Of a stretch of DNA of 64,000 nt, positions 48,645 to 58,290 are shown in pieces (within the stretch, counting starts at the first letter, position 1; the number at the start of each line of letters is the position of its first letter). The notes below the pieces were generated by a model. It made no database searches. It was given only the letters and a program-made list of their open reading frames with translations, and was not told the DNA's origin. Where the stretch lies: positions 1 to 64,000 of the forward strand of contig JAFABI010000068.1 in assembly GCA_023426125.1 (NCBI GenBank). Direction: 5' to 3'. This stretch comes from Bacillota bacterium (GTDB taxonomy: Bacteria > Bacillota > Clostridia > Acetivibrionales > DTU013). A program made the position numbers and the translations under genes.

Positions 48645-51341
48645 TTACTTTGTTTCATACCAGCTTTTTCCGGACCTGACCTCCACCAGCAGCGGCACAT
48701 CCAGAGTTACGGCATTTTCCATACAATCCTTTAAGATTTCTTCCACTTTCGCCTTTTCATCAATAAATGTTTCTATGATCAATTCATCATGAACCTGCAG
48801 GATGAGCCTTGATTTCATCTTATGTTTATGCAATTGATTGTATACCATCACCATGGCTATTTTTATGATATCGGCGGCGCTGCCCTGTATGGGCGCGTTC
48901 ATCGCGACCCTTTCGCCAAAGGAGCGCATATTGAAATTTGAGGATTTCAGTTCGGGAAGGTACCTTCTCCGGTTGAGCAAAGTCGCCACAAAGCCGTTTT
49001 CCTTGCCGTTTTTTACGGTATCCTGCATATATTGCCTCACACCGGGATAGCGGTCAAGGTATTCATCAATGTACTTTCTGGCTTCCTTTCTGGTGATCCC
49101 CAGATCCTTTGCAAGGCTGAAATCCCCTATACCATAGACAATGCCGAAGTTTACCGCCTTCGCCCTGGAGCGCATCAGGGATGTGACCTGATCCTTGGGA
49201 ATGCCGAATACGCCCGAAGCGGTTGCCGTATGGATGTCTTCATTCCTCCGGAAGGCTTCGATCAGATTAGCGTCGCCTGTGATATGGGCCAGCACCCTCA
49301 GCTCAATCTGGGAATAATCCGCTGCCGAAAGCAGGTATTGCTCGTCTTCGGGAATGAAGACCTTGCGGATCTCCCTGCCCATCTCAAGTCTTACGGGAAT
49401 GTTCTGGAGATTAGGCTCGGTGCTGCTTATCCGTCCGGTGGCGGCAATGGTTTGATTAAAGCTGGAATGGATGCGCCCCGTCGCCGGATTTACCACATTG
49501 AGAAGTCCTTCCGCATAGGTGGACTTCAGCTTTACCAGCTGCCTGAATTCAAGGATTTTGGAAACCACCACATGCATGGGGGCAAGCTGCTCCAGAACCT
49601 CCGCATCGGTGGAATATCCGGTCTTTGTTTTCTTCAGTGCGGGAAGCCCGAGCTTCTCGAACAAAATGACACCCAGCTGCTTGGGAGAGTTGATGTTGAA
49701 TTCCTCGCCCGCATTTTCATATATTTCATCTGTTACGCCTGTGATTTTTGCATCCAGTTCCCGGGAAAACTGCCTCAGCCCCTCCGCATTTACCTTAAAG
49801 CCTCTGTATTCCATATCTGCCAGCACTTCGACCAGAGGCAGCTCAATATCGCGATACAGCTTTTCCTGGTCATTCTGCCGGATAATCCCCTCCAGAATGC
49901 CGGATAGCCTGTAAACAGCCAGACAGCTTGCTACGGCAGACGCGGCAAGGGTTTCGGCTGAAATATCCCTATAGGGGACATAATTTTTTCCTCTGCCGGC
50001 CAGATCCTTCGGTTCCTCCAGAGACATCTCCAGATACTCCGAGGCGAGCCTGGAAACCCCATAGGAGTCGCTGGAAGGGTTTATAATATAGGCGGCGATC
50101 ATTGTATCGGAATCAAGGCCCCTGAACAGGATGCCTTTCCATTTGAGATAAACGATAAGGGTCTTCAAGTCATGCCCTGTCTTTTTAATCTCAGGATTTT
50201 CAAAGATTCCCCGGAACTCATACAAAAACATCTCTTCCGACAGGCCTTCGTCCAGGCGGATGAAATATCCCATTTCCGGCTCCACCATGAAAAGGAAGCC
50301 TGCAAGCCTTCCGTCAGGGCTGCCTGCCTTGTCCATGATATAGTAGACAGTGATCCTGCCCGCATTTACGATGCGTTTTTTCAAGCCGGCAACACCGGAC
50401 ATAATATCAAGAATTTCTACCCTGCAGCAGGTTTCTTTTTTATTTGCGGCCGGCGTAGGAGGCCGAATATCCATTTTCTCAAGCAGGCTTTTGAATTCCA
50501 GCCTCCGGAAAAGCTCATAGAGCACTTCGTGGTTGAATTCCGAGCGTTTAAGGTCGGAGACGTCGCACAAAAAGGGCATGTTCCGGTCGATGGTTGCAAT
50601 CCGCTTGCTCATGAAAGCCAGTTCTTTGTTGGCCTGCAGCTTTTCGCGAACACTGTTTCTTTCCACCGCCTGCAAATTTTCATATAGATTTTCAATGCTT
50701 TTGAATTTGATGATCAGCTCGAGGGCAGTCTTTTCGCCGATGCCGGGGACTCCCGGAATATTGTCCGACGTATCGCCCATAAGGCCTTTCACATCAATGA
50801 ATTGTCCGGGAGTGACGCCATACTTACCAAAAACCTTCCCGCCGTCATATTCGTCGGTTTCCGTCCTTCCGCCGCGGGTAACGGGCATTTTGATTCTTGT
50901 TTTTTCCGATGCAAGCTGCAGGGAATCCCTGTCGCCCGTAACAATGACCGTCTCCATCCCTCTTTCTTCGGCGCAGAGGGATATGGAGCCTATGATATCA
51001 TCCGCCTCAAAGCCTTCCAGTTCAAGCCTTTTAACGTTCATGGCATCCAGTACTTCCTTCATGACAGGCAGTTGTTCGGCCAGTTCCTCCGGCATTCCCC
51101 TCCGCTTGGCCTTATAGCCTTCAAATTCAAGATGCCTGAAGGTAGGCGCCTTCAGGTCAAAAGCTACGCAAAGATACTCCGGCTTTTCCTCTTCCAGGTA
51201 TTTGTTCAAGATGTTGATAAAGCCGTAAACCGCATTGGTATGCAAACCACCGGAGGCTGTGAGCAGCTTCGCTCCCTGCAGGCCGTAAAAGGCCCTGTTC
51301 AATATGCTGTTACCATCGATGATCATGATTTTTTCAGGCAT
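48645..51341 (-). CDS. polA: DNA polymerase I
   Basis: This 898-residue enzyme repairs DNA and removes primers. Residues 1-300 form the 5' to 3' exonuclease (MIIDGNSILNRAFYG, VTGDRDSLQL, KGLMGDTSDNIPGVPG). The middle domain has the 3' exonuclease fold, but the first acidic motif is missing (VYYIMDK where FDxE is expected), so proofreading is probably lost, as in Bacillus. The polymerase domain has SADYSQIELRVLAHI, RSRAKAVNFGIVYG and QVHDEL. The ATG at 51341 has GGAG 8 nt upstream. Confidence 0.97.
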   Translation of the reverse strand: MPEKIMIIDGNSILNRAFYGLQGAKLLTASGGLHTNAVYGFINILNKYLEEEKPEYLCVAFDLKAPTFRHLEFEGYKAKRRGMPEELAEQLPVMKEVLDAMNVKRLELEGFEADDIIGSISLCAEERGMETVIVTGDRDSLQLASEKTRIKMPVTRGGRTETDEYDGGKVFGKYGVTPGQFIDVKGLMGDTSDNIPGVPGIGEKTALELIIKFKSIENLYENLQAVERNSVREKLQANKELAFMSKRIATIDRNMPFLCDVSDLKRSEFNHEVLYELFRRLEFKSLLEKMDIRPPTPAANKKETCCRVEILDIMSGVAGLKKRIVNAGRITVYYIMDKAGSPDGRLAGFLFMVEPEMGYFIRLDEGLSEEMFLYEFRGIFENPEIKKTGHDLKTLIVYLKWKGILFRGLDSDTMIAAYIINPSSDSYGVSRLASEYLEMSLEEPKDLAGRGKNYVPYRDISAETLAASAVASCLAVYRLSGILEGIIRQNDQEKLYRDIELPLVEVLADMEYRGFKVNAEGLRQFSRELDAKITGVTDEIYENAGEEFNINSPKQLGVILFEKLGLPALKKTKTGYSTDAEVLEQLAPMHVVVSKILEFRQLVKLKSTYAEGLLNVVNPATGRIHSSFNQTIAATGRISSTEPNLQNIPVRLEMGREIRKVFIPEDEQYLLSAADYSQIELRVLAHITGDANLIEAFRRNEDIHTATASGVFGIPKDQVTSLMRSRAKAVNFGIVYGIGDFSLAKDLGITRKEARKYIDEYLDRYPGVRQYMQDTVKNGKENGFVATLLNRRRYLPELKSSNFNMRSFGERVAMNAPIQGSAADIIKIAMVMVYNQLHKHKMKSRLILQVHDELIIETFIDEKAKVEEILKDCMENAVTLDVPLLVEVRSGKSWYETK

Positions 51342-51476
51342 CCTGTTTTCTCCAATCAAAAGGGGCCATTTTCTATCTTTATTTTAAGGGCATTTTTATT
51401 CTTTCCCGATTCATATTAATTCTACACAAAAAAACAGCAGCCGTAAATGCTGCTGTCGGAATATTTTCTAAAATAT

Positions 51477-52577
51477 TTATTTCTTTTTCAGAATTACTTT
51501 TACAGTGGTAAGGTCGGATTCCATGCGAATCGTATCAATTTTATTCTGGATTTCGGTTTTTTGCTCCTTCAATTTATTCAAATCCTCTGCGCTTCCATCA
51601 TCGGAATTTTCGGCGTTTTCCGCCTTTTCGATTTCAAGATCCAGGTCATCCGATAGTTTCAACAAGCCTCCGATGGCGACGGACATATCTTCCTTTACGA
51701 CGGCTTCCGGCTGAACGTTGCCCTGCCCGTAATCGGTATTTAGGGCCTCAATGAATGCATTCACCTGGGCGCTGGGAATATTCAAAAGCAATACGACGCC
51801 GTTTTCTATCGGCTCCATGGCGCTATACACTGCTTCATTACCTGTCAATTGTGTATCCGGCTCATCCAATCCGGAGCTTTTTACTGCAACAGCCTTTACG
51901 TTCTCGACCTGCGCATCAGGATCGTCTACCGTAACGGTTATACTGGCAGTATTTCTGGAAACGCTGTCATCGGCCCCTGCAGCGTTGAGACCCTGTTGGG
52001 TTTCGCGCCCTCCCGAGGTTGATCTGTCTATTTCAGTGGCGGTCTGTGCTCCCTTATCGGCATAATAGGATTCCTGCGGTGCTCCTCCCTCTCCGCTTCT
52101 CTCCATGGTATTTCCCGAGCCGTTTGCGGCATTCGGCGCAGCGGCTTTCATCTGAATCTGCTCCTCCACCGAAGTCTCCGCCAGCATATTCGCCCTGTCG
52201 GCAGACTGGCCGGCTTTTCCAACGGGAAACAGGCTATGGTCATAAAAACCTTTTATCAGGAAGACCAGGAGAAAAACTGCAGCAACGGATGAAAACAGCT
52301 TAAAATACCTGCTGCGGAAAAACGCCGTTCTGGCGGCTGCTTCCGACTGCCTTTGCACTTCAAGCAGCTTCTGATGCAGCTCTGTTTTGAAATTGTCCGG
52401 AAGCTCTTCTTCTGTAGCGGCTCTGCAAAAGCCAACGATTTCGGTCAACTCATCCAATTCATTTCTGCATTCTTCACAGCCGGCGATATGCTCTTCGAAC
52501 TCCATGCGTTCGTCCGGTGTAAGCTCATCATCGATAAATAACGAAATCAATTCCTTTATTTCACTGCATTTTTTCAT
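51477..52577 (-). CDS. Anti-sigma factor with zinc-binding domain and large outer domain
   Basis: This 366-residue protein has an N-terminal zinc anti-sigma domain (HIAGCEEC, HxxxCxxC) around residues 4-45, a membrane helix (LFSSVAAVFLLVFLIKGF) near residue 100, and an external domain of about 250 residues with a Gln/Gly-rich linker and a DUF4349-like C-terminal part. It should hold the ECF sigma factor until a signal triggers proteolysis. The ATG at 52577 has GGAGGG 6 nt upstream and lies 19 bp after the sigma gene. Confidence 0.88.
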   Translation of the reverse strand: MKKCSEIKELISLFIDDELTPDERMEFEEHIAGCEECRNELDELTEIVGFCRAATEEELPDNFKTELHQKLLEVQRQSEAAARTAFFRSRYFKLFSSVAAVFLLVFLIKGFYDHSLFPVGKAGQSADRANMLAETSVEEQIQMKAAAPNAANGSGNTMERSGEGGAPQESYYADKGAQTATEIDRSTSGGRETQQGLNAAGADDSVSRNTASITVTVDDPDAQVENVKAVAVKSSGLDEPDTQLTGNEAVYSAMEPIENGVVLLLNIPSAQVNAFIEALNTDYGQGNVQPEAVVKEDMSVAIGGLLKLSDDLDLEIEKAENAENSDDGSAEDLNKLKEQKTEIQNKIDTIRMESDLTTVKVILKKK

Positions 52578-52596
52578 CTCCAACCCTCCTTTCATT

Positions 52597-53193
52597 CTAT
52601 TTGACGTAGCCATCAAGTAAAAGTTCCCGCTTTGAAGCAAGTATATTTTTCAAAGCCTGCCTGCCTCTGTTAATTCTGGATTTTACAGTACCTTCGGGGC
52701 ATTTAAGCACTTCTGCGATTTCTTCGTAGCTTAAACCCTGCAGGTCTCTTAAAACAATAACGATCCGGTGCTCCTCGGACAGCTTTCCAATGGCATCGTT
52801 GACGATCTTTTTCAAATCCTTGGCTTCAGCCGTCTCCTCAGGCGAAGGCTCCTCGCTCTCGATCTGGCGTTTCATTTCGCCGTCCTCCAGCCTTATTTCC
52901 TCGTCCAGGGAGATTATCTTCCTGTTCTTGCGCTTCCTTATCTCATCTAGGCAAACATTGGTGGTGATCCGGTAAATCCAGGTGGAAAACGAGGATTGTT
53001 CCTTAAAGCTGCCGATGGATTTGTAAATCCTGATCAGCACCTCCTGGGATAAATCCCCGGCATCGTCATAATTGCCAAGCATTCTTAAAGCTATGTTGAA
53101 GATTTTCTTCTGATAGCTTTCGATCAATTGCTCAAATGCGGCAATATCGCCGGCTTTAGCCCTTTCCAGGAGCCCCTTTTCCCTGTCGCTCAT
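52597..53193 (-). CDS. ECF-family RNA polymerase sigma factor (SigW-like)
   Basis: This 198-residue sigma factor has region 2 (ALRMLGNYDDAGDLSQEVLI and STWIYRITTNVCLDEIRKRK) and region 4 (LSEEHRIVIVLRDLQGLSYE, then EIAEVLKCPEGTVKSRINRG). Such factors direct envelope stress genes. The next gene is its anti-sigma factor, so the pair is probably autoregulated. Start at 53193 is the best ATG, though the GGAGG is 13 nt away. Confidence 0.95.
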   Translation of the reverse strand: MSDREKGLLERAKAGDIAAFEQLIESYQKKIFNIALRMLGNYDDAGDLSQEVLIRIYKSIGSFKEQSSFSTWIYRITTNVCLDEIRKRKNRKIISLDEEIRLEDGEMKRQIESEEPSPEETAEAKDLKKIVNDAIGKLSEEHRIVIVLRDLQGLSYEEIAEVLKCPEGTVKSRINRGRQALKNILASKRELLLDGYVK

Positions 53194-53354
53194 ACGGATC
53201 GCAATACCTCCGCACCTATTATACATTTTTTTTTACTGTTTTTGAACAAAGATTGCGAATTATTTATACAAATGTAATAAAAAGAAAAATTCATATTTCT
53301 ATGAGAAATGCAAAGACTATGGATGAACTTATTATTGGTGCAAGGGGGGGCCTG

Positions 53355-53525
53355 ATGATGAAAGTCCGCGAAGGTATGATTCCTACCGTACTCGGCACTG
53401 TTGTGACAGCAACCGGTTTTGCTCTGCGCCCTGCCGCTCCCATGTTATCCTGGGGGGTTGCGGGCTTTGGCCTTGCGCATATCGTACTAGGCACAATCGA
53501 CCTTATCGGAAACCGCGCCCGATAG
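53355..53525 (+). CDS. Small membrane protein
   Basis: This frame of about 56 residues (MMKVREGMIPTVLGTV, then ALRPAAPMLSWGVAGFGLAH and IVLGTIDLIGN) has two hydrophobic segments and a basic end. A GGGGGG stretch lies just before the double ATG; an upstream extension to 53253 or 53301 lacks a site. It is divergent from the sigma gene. Function unknown; it could be a member of that sigma regulon only by position. Confidence 0.5.
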   Translation: MMKVREGMIPTVLGTVVTATGFALRPAAPMLSWGVAGFGLAHIVLGTIDLIGNRAR

Positions 53526-53531
53526 TGCAGT

Positions 53532-53972
53532 TCACGAGGCTGTCTCAAAAAGCGGATTGTCCAATGGGCAATCCCTGTATTCTTGAGGCAGCCTCTTCTT
53601 ACTATTAATCCATATGCTTACACATCCACCCGGATAGCTAATAGTCACTTTGCCACAGCGCGCCAGCATGGGTCCCATGAAAATTATCGAAGATCTCATC
53701 TCAGCGGCCAGATCCACAGGTATCAGGGTTTCACTGACAACCGAGGAGTTTATGGTTATTACATCACCTTCCATTTTGGCTTTGCAGCCGATCGTGTTTA
53801 ATATTTCCAACATTACTTCTACATCCCGCAGCCTCGGACAATTTTTAATTACACTTTCTCCTCGATTGAGTATGGCTGCTGCCAGAACGGGCAAAACGGC
53901 ATTTTTTGAACCCTCTACTGCGATCTCCCCTTTGAGTCTGTTACCCCCGGTAACAATCAATTTGCTCATAAA
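53532..53972 (-). pseudogene. murA: murA N-terminal fragment
   Basis: The first 115 residues are a clear UDP-GlcNAc enolpyruvyltransferase: MSKLIVTGGNRLKGEIAVEG, SKNAVLPVLAAAIL, RDVEVMLEILNTIG, EMRSSIIFMGPMLAR, then KVTISYPGGC. There the homology ends, the frame runs on with unrelated residues and stops in the 60-bp palindrome. The catalytic Cys loop and about 300 residues are absent. It sits at the end of the dcw cluster, where murA often lies. A complete murA must be elsewhere. Confidence 0.85.
53536..53595. repeat. 60-bp palindrome with GAGGCTGTCTCAA ends
   Basis: GAGGCTGTCTCAA and TTGAGGCAGCCTC are near-perfect inverted ends, with GGATTG and CAATCC pairing inside. The ends resemble those of some insertion sequences. 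It abuts the break in the murA fragment. Confidence 0.7.
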
Positions 53973-54051
53973 ATACACCTCGCACACAGTATCATTTTAT
54001 GCGAAGTGCATTTAATGTGTTACCTTTCACAAAGGGACATTCCCAGTCCTG

Positions 54052-54150
54052 TAATGGGGCGCATTGCGCGCCCTCTTCCTGCCGTTGTATTCGCTGTTTT
54101 ACGGCGTAGCCATCCTACTAATATGGGCACACATTGTGCGCCCTCTTCTT
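54052..54150. repeat. Dispersed palindromic half-units
   Basis: GGGGCGCATTGCGCGCCCTC near 54055 and GGGCACACATTGTGCGCCCTC near 54124 are diverged half-units of the GGGGCG family, followed by similar CTGT..T.GCTGTTTTA.GGC sequence. Confidence 0.55.
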
Positions 54151-54165
54151 GACACTGTATTGCTG

Positions 54166-54432
54166 TTTTATGGCATAAGCATTCTTGTAGGGGCGCGCAT
54201 TGCGTGTCCGCATAATGTTATCTATAGTGTCAAGTATAACTTACAGCAAAAAAATTCGGACGGCCAATGGCCGCCCCTACAGGTATCTATGTTAGGATGG
54301 CCATCGTTTTATGGCATAAGCATCCTTGTAGGGGCGCGCATTGCGCGTCCGCATAATGTTATCTATGGTGACAAGTATAACTTACGGTGAAAAAAATTCG
54401 GACGGCCAATGGCCGCCCCTGCAGGTATCGCT
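54166..54432. repeat. Two tandem copies of a composite repeat (period about 140 bp)
   Basis: Each copy starts TTTTATGGCATAAGCAT, holds GTAGGGGCGCGCATTGCG, TAATGTTATCTAT and ATTCGGACGGCCAATGGCCG, and ends CCCCT(A/G)CAGGTATC. The inner elements (54187-54280 and 54328-54422) have inverted ends GTAGGGGCG and CGCCCCTAC. Confidence 0.8.
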
Positions 54433-54482
54433 CAGTACAGCTCCAGATAAGTTCGTTACCAGATAAGTTAGCATCAACACGT

Positions 54483-54579
54483 CTGTCATTGCGAGTGTAA
54501 CGAAGTGGAGCGCGGCAATCTTAATGATCATTCCGGCTAAAAGCTGAGATTGCTTCGTCGCAAGCTCCTCGCAATGACA
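54483..54579. repeat. Dispersed repeat of the TGTCATTGCGAG family
   Basis: TGTCATTGCGAGTG at the left, GAGATTGCTTCGTCGCAAGC and CTCGCAATGACA at the right form inverted ends. GGTAACTTAT / TAAGTTAGC and ACAGCTCC / GGAGCTGT flank it as a further inverted pair. Confidence 0.65.
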
Positions 54580-54624
54580 TGCTCCTATCTGGTAACTTAT
54601 TTACGCGGAGCTGTACTCAGTATG

Positions 54625-55737
54625 TCAGATCCGCTCATAATTTGAATAGCGCGAAATATTCAGGAGGATCCCCACCTCCAGAAGGAAAAGCACCAGGGAT
54701 GTTCCGCCCGAACTGAAAAACGGCAAGGATACGCCGGTGGGCGGCACCGACTTTGTTACGACAGCCACGTTGAAAAGGCTCTGAACCGCGATCAGCGACG
54801 TTATTCCCACCGCCACCAGGCTGCCGTAAATATCCGGGGCATTCATCGCGATCTTGATTCCACGCCAGATAAAGATCAAAAACAAGATCAGCACCGCCAT
54901 AACTCCGATAAAGCCGAGCTCTTCGGCCAGGACCGCAAAAATATAGTCGTTTTGAGGCTCCGGCAGCCACAGGAATTTCTGCATGCTCTGGCCCAGACCT
55001 CTGCCGAAAATGCCTCCGGACCCGATGGCATACAGGGATTGGATGGTTTGCCAGCCTTCCCCCTGCTTGTCGCTCCAGGGGTCGAGGAAAGCCCGGATCC
55101 TTGTCGTCATATACTCGGTAAACAGAATAACCGCGGTCAAGCCTGCGGCAGCAGGGATGCCTATAATCATAAAATGCCTCAGCTTGGCGCCTCCTGCGAA
55201 CAGAACAATGCATGCGACACTGCTTATGATAATCGTTGCACTGAGGTGAGGTTCCATCAGAAGCAATCCGGCGATGATTCCAATGAACACCAGATAGGGC
55301 ATAAAGTCCTTGAGGAACGAATCCATCCCCCTTTTCCTTTTTGACAGCTCGTAGGAAAGGAAAAGGATAATGCCAAGCTTTGCCAGCTCCGACGGCTGAA
55401 AGTTCACCGGCCCGATGAATATCTGCCTCCAGGAACCGTTAACAAACTTGCCTATTCCCGGAACAAAAACCAAAATCAGTGTAAGAATGTTTCCCGCAAT
55501 AAACAGATGCACAAAGAGCCTGCCATACCGGTGATAATCGACGTTTGCCGCAAAGAGCATGGCAACGACGCCAATAACGGCAAAGAACAGTTGACTTTTA
55601 ATCACATGGTATATGTCGCCATGCTCCTTCTGAGACCCCGGCGCACTGGCGCTGAAAAGGATGACAAGGCCAAAGGACAGCATGATCAAAACAGTCATGA
55701 ACAACCAGAAATCAAAGGGTTTTTTCTCTTTATGCAA
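54625..55737 (-). CDS. spoVE: FtsW/SpoVE-family lipid II polymerase
   Basis: This protein of about 370 residues has ten membrane helices and the SEDS family motifs, including FSASAPGSQK near the start, NFQPSELAKLGIILFLS, EPHLSAT, YAIGSGGIFGRGLGQS and TGVSLPFFSSGGTS near the C-terminus. SEDS proteins polymerise glycan from lipid II together with a class B PBP. I favour the TTG at 55737 (GGGAGG 8 nt upstream). It lies 26 bp after mraY, where many relatives have murD in between. SpoVE (cortex) and FtsW (division) cannot be told apart with certainty here. Confidence 0.9.
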   Translation of the reverse strand: MHKEKKPFDFWLFMTVLIMLSFGLVILFSASAPGSQKEHGDIYHVIKSQLFFAVIGVVAMLFAANVDYHRYGRLFVHLFIAGNILTLILVFVPGIGKFVNGSWRQIFIGPVNFQPSELAKLGIILFLSYELSKRKRGMDSFLKDFMPYLVFIGIIAGLLLMEPHLSATIIISSVACIVLFAGGAKLRHFMIIGIPAAAGLTAVILFTEYMTTRIRAFLDPWSDKQGEGWQTIQSLYAIGSGGIFGRGLGQSMQKFLWLPEPQNDYIFAVLAEELGFIGVMAVLILFLIFIWRGIKIAMNAPDIYGSLVAVGITSLIAVQSLFNVAVVTKSVPPTGVSLPFFSSGGTSLVLFLLEVGILLNISRYSNYERI

Positions 55738-55781
55738 TCCTATTACCTCCCACACCTATGTTCGAGAGAACACCCTGTTTG

Positions 55782-56780
55782 TTAAAAAACGCTAAACCTG
55801 AGCGTTATAAAGCCCAGGAAACAAAATACCACAGTTGCCAGCCAGAATACCTTTACCACTTTGGTTTCCTTCCAGCCGGAAAGCTCAAAGTGATGATGGA
55901 TGGGAGCCATCCTGAATACCCGCTTGCCCGTCAGCTTGAAGGAAGCTACCTGCAGCATTACGGACAGCCCTTCGATAAGATAAATCCCCCCGGCAATCAC
56001 CAGGATCCACGGCATTTTCATGATAACCGCCGCTGTTGTGATCACACCGCCCAGAGCGAGGGAGCCCGTGTCCCCCATGATCACCTTGGCCGGATGTATA
56101 TTAAACGCCAAAAAGCCCAGGCAGCCTCCCGCAGTGATTGAGCAGAATATTTTGACAAAATCCCATTCGCTCCGCGTCATGGCAACAATGGCAAAAAAGA
56201 CGGTCACGATCAGGGTAACCCCCGCAGCCAGTCCATCCACGCCATCGGTAAGGTTAACACAATTTGTAAAATAGTACATAATAAACAATGTAACGGCAGG
56301 TATGAAAATCCATTCCGGAATCCTGACCAGGGAGTCCATTCCCAGGAAGGGAATGATCACATCGGTCCCAAACTTCGGGCTGAAGGCAATATACGTGGAA
56401 AATGCCGTTCCTACAACCAGCTGGCCTACGGATTTCTGCTTCGCATTCAGGCCGTCCTTGTTCCTTCGAACAACCTTGATAAAGTCGTCGACAAAGCCGA
56501 TAAGGGCAAAACCGACGGTAGCCAGAAGCATGGGAAGCATTCCGGGATAATCAACGGAATAAAACAATGCCACCAGTATCATCGGTATCAGAAAAATCAG
56601 GCCGCCGATGGTGGGTATTCCCATTTTCTTCAAATGCGTCGCCGGCCCGTCGTCCCTCACCGTCTGGCCGAATTTAAGCCTTTTCAGCACCGGAATGATC
56701 AAAGGCCCTGCGATAAGCGCCAGTACAAAGGTAATAACAAAAGCAACGACTTGTGTTGAAGCCAGAAATTGTAGATCCAA
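55782..56780 (-). CDS. mraY: Phospho-N-acetylmuramoyl-pentapeptide transferase
   Basis: This 332-residue, ten-helix membrane enzyme makes lipid I. Family motifs are RDDGPATHLKKMGIPTIGGL, GFVDDFIKVVRRNKDGL, NLTDGVDGLAAGV and MGDTGSLALGG, and the His loop APIHHHFELSGW is intact. It begins at a TTG behind GGGGGT. It follows murF and precedes spoVE. Confidence 0.96.
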   Translation of the reverse strand: MDLQFLASTQVVAFVITFVLALIAGPLIIPVLKRLKFGQTVRDDGPATHLKKMGIPTIGGLIFLIPMILVALFYSVDYPGMLPMLLATVGFALIGFVDDFIKVVRRNKDGLNAKQKSVGQLVVGTAFSTYIAFSPKFGTDVIIPFLGMDSLVRIPEWIFIPAVTLFIMYYFTNCVNLTDGVDGLAAGVTLIVTVFFAIVAMTRSEWDFVKIFCSITAGGCLGFLAFNIHPAKVIMGDTGSLALGGVITTAAVIMKMPWILVIAGGIYLIEGLSVMLQVASFKLTGKRVFRMAPIHHHFELSGWKETKVVKVFWLATVVFCFLGFITLRFSVF

Positions 56781-56900
56781 TCCGATACCCCCGTATATTG
56801 TTTTTAATGCTTTGTACCTGCATAAGCATTAACTGCGTTTATTAAATTCACCTTATATAGTTTGCCACATGGCCTTCCCAATAGCAATAGTTTTTATAAA

Positions 56901-58274
56901 TCAGGCGGTCAGCGCTTTTACTATTTCTTCCATTTTCATCCCTCGTGAGCCTTTAACCAGCACTACATCCCCGGGTTTCAGATCTTTTTGCAAATGCGTC
57001 AGAGCTTCGGCATTTTCCTGGAAATATTTCACTTTCCCTTGCGGATGTCCGGCGAACAACGCACCCTCCGCAATAAACCTGGCGTTATCTCCTACGGCGA
57101 TAATCTCGTCGGTTCCTGCCGCCGAGGCATATTTCCCCACATTGAAATGCGCTTCCTCCGCCCATTCCCCCAGCTCCAGCATATCGCCCAGCACGGCGAT
57201 TTTTCTGCTTTTCAGACCGATTTCGCACAATACGCTGATCCCTGCCTCCATGGAATTGGGACTTGCATTATACGCATCATTAATGATTTTCATCCCATTA
57301 AATAATATTATGTCCATCCGCATTTTAGAAGGGCTAAAATCGGTAATTCCTTTCACAACATCCTCCATGGGGATGCCAAGCTCACAGCCCACAGCTGCGG
57401 CAGCAAGGGCGTTATGAACATTATGAACCCCGGGAACCGGGATGTGGATATTATATTCCCTTCCTCCCGCCGCAAGATCAAAAAATGTTCCGCTCTCCCC
57501 ATGGGAATTGATATTGCAGGCCCGGTAATCCACGCCTTCATCCATTCCGTAAAATACCGTCCTGAATTTCAAAAGGTCCTTCATCCCCGCCAGCAGCGCA
57601 TCGTCGCCGTTCAGCACCACCAGTCCGCCGGGATTCAGCGCCTCCAGTATCTCCAGCTTCGCCTTTAATATGTTCTGCCTGGAGCCCAGCTTCTCAATAT
57701 GGGACATTCCGATGTTGGTAATCACTGCGACATCCGGCCGGATGATGGCGGTAAGCCTGCTGATTTCGCCGGCTCCGCTCATTCCCATCTCAAGAACAGC
57801 CGCCTCATGGTTCCTGTCCAGATTAAAAATGGTAAGGGGAACACCGATCTCATTGTTCAGGTTTCCTTCGGTTTTCAGCACCTTTAACCGCGAACCCACC
57901 ACACAGGCGATCATATCCTTTGTACTGGTCTTGCCGACGCTGCCCGTAATTCCCACAAAAGGGATGGAAAACTTTTTCCTGTAAAAGGCGGCGAGGTCCC
58001 TTAACGCCCTGGAGGTATCGCCTACCTTTATAACACACCGGTCTTCCGCCGCACTTACCTCCTGTGCGGTAAGAACCGCCGCCGCCCCTTCCTCCAGCGC
58101 CTTTCCGATATAGTCGTGGCCATTGAATCTTTCCCCGATCAAGGGGATGAAAAGACATCCTGTATTAATTTTTCTCGAGTCGGTGGAAACGCCTGACACA
58201 GCCGTTTCGATACTTCCGAACACCAGCTGTCCTCCGGTTGCTTCCACGATTTCACGTATGCTTAATGCGAGCAT
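56901..58274 (-). CDS. murF: UDP-N-acetylmuramoyl-tripeptide--D-alanyl-D-alanine ligase
   Basis: This 457-residue Mur ligase adds D-Ala-D-Ala. It shows the N-terminal substrate domain, the ATP loop GITGSVGKTSTKDM (about residue 112), NNEIGVPLTIF, EMGMSGAGEISRL, DAYNASPNSMEAG and VLGDMLELGE. Its start is 16 bp after murE. GGAGAGG precedes the ATG. Confidence 0.96.
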   Translation of the reverse strand: MLALSIREIVEATGGQLVFGSIETAVSGVSTDSRKINTGCLFIPLIGERFNGHDYIGKALEEGAAAVLTAQEVSAAEDRCVIKVGDTSRALRDLAAFYRKKFSIPFVGITGSVGKTSTKDMIACVVGSRLKVLKTEGNLNNEIGVPLTIFNLDRNHEAAVLEMGMSGAGEISRLTAIIRPDVAVITNIGMSHIEKLGSRQNILKAKLEILEALNPGGLVVLNGDDALLAGMKDLLKFRTVFYGMDEGVDYRACNINSHGESGTFFDLAAGGREYNIHIPVPGVHNVHNALAAAAVGCELGIPMEDVVKGITDFSPSKMRMDIILFNGMKIINDAYNASPNSMEAGISVLCEIGLKSRKIAVLGDMLELGEWAEEAHFNVGKYASAAGTDEIIAVGDNARFIAEGALFAGHPQGKVKYFQENAEALTHLQKDLKPGDVVLVKGSRGMKMEEIVKALTA

Positions 58275-58290
58275 GACACCTCTCCTGTTT

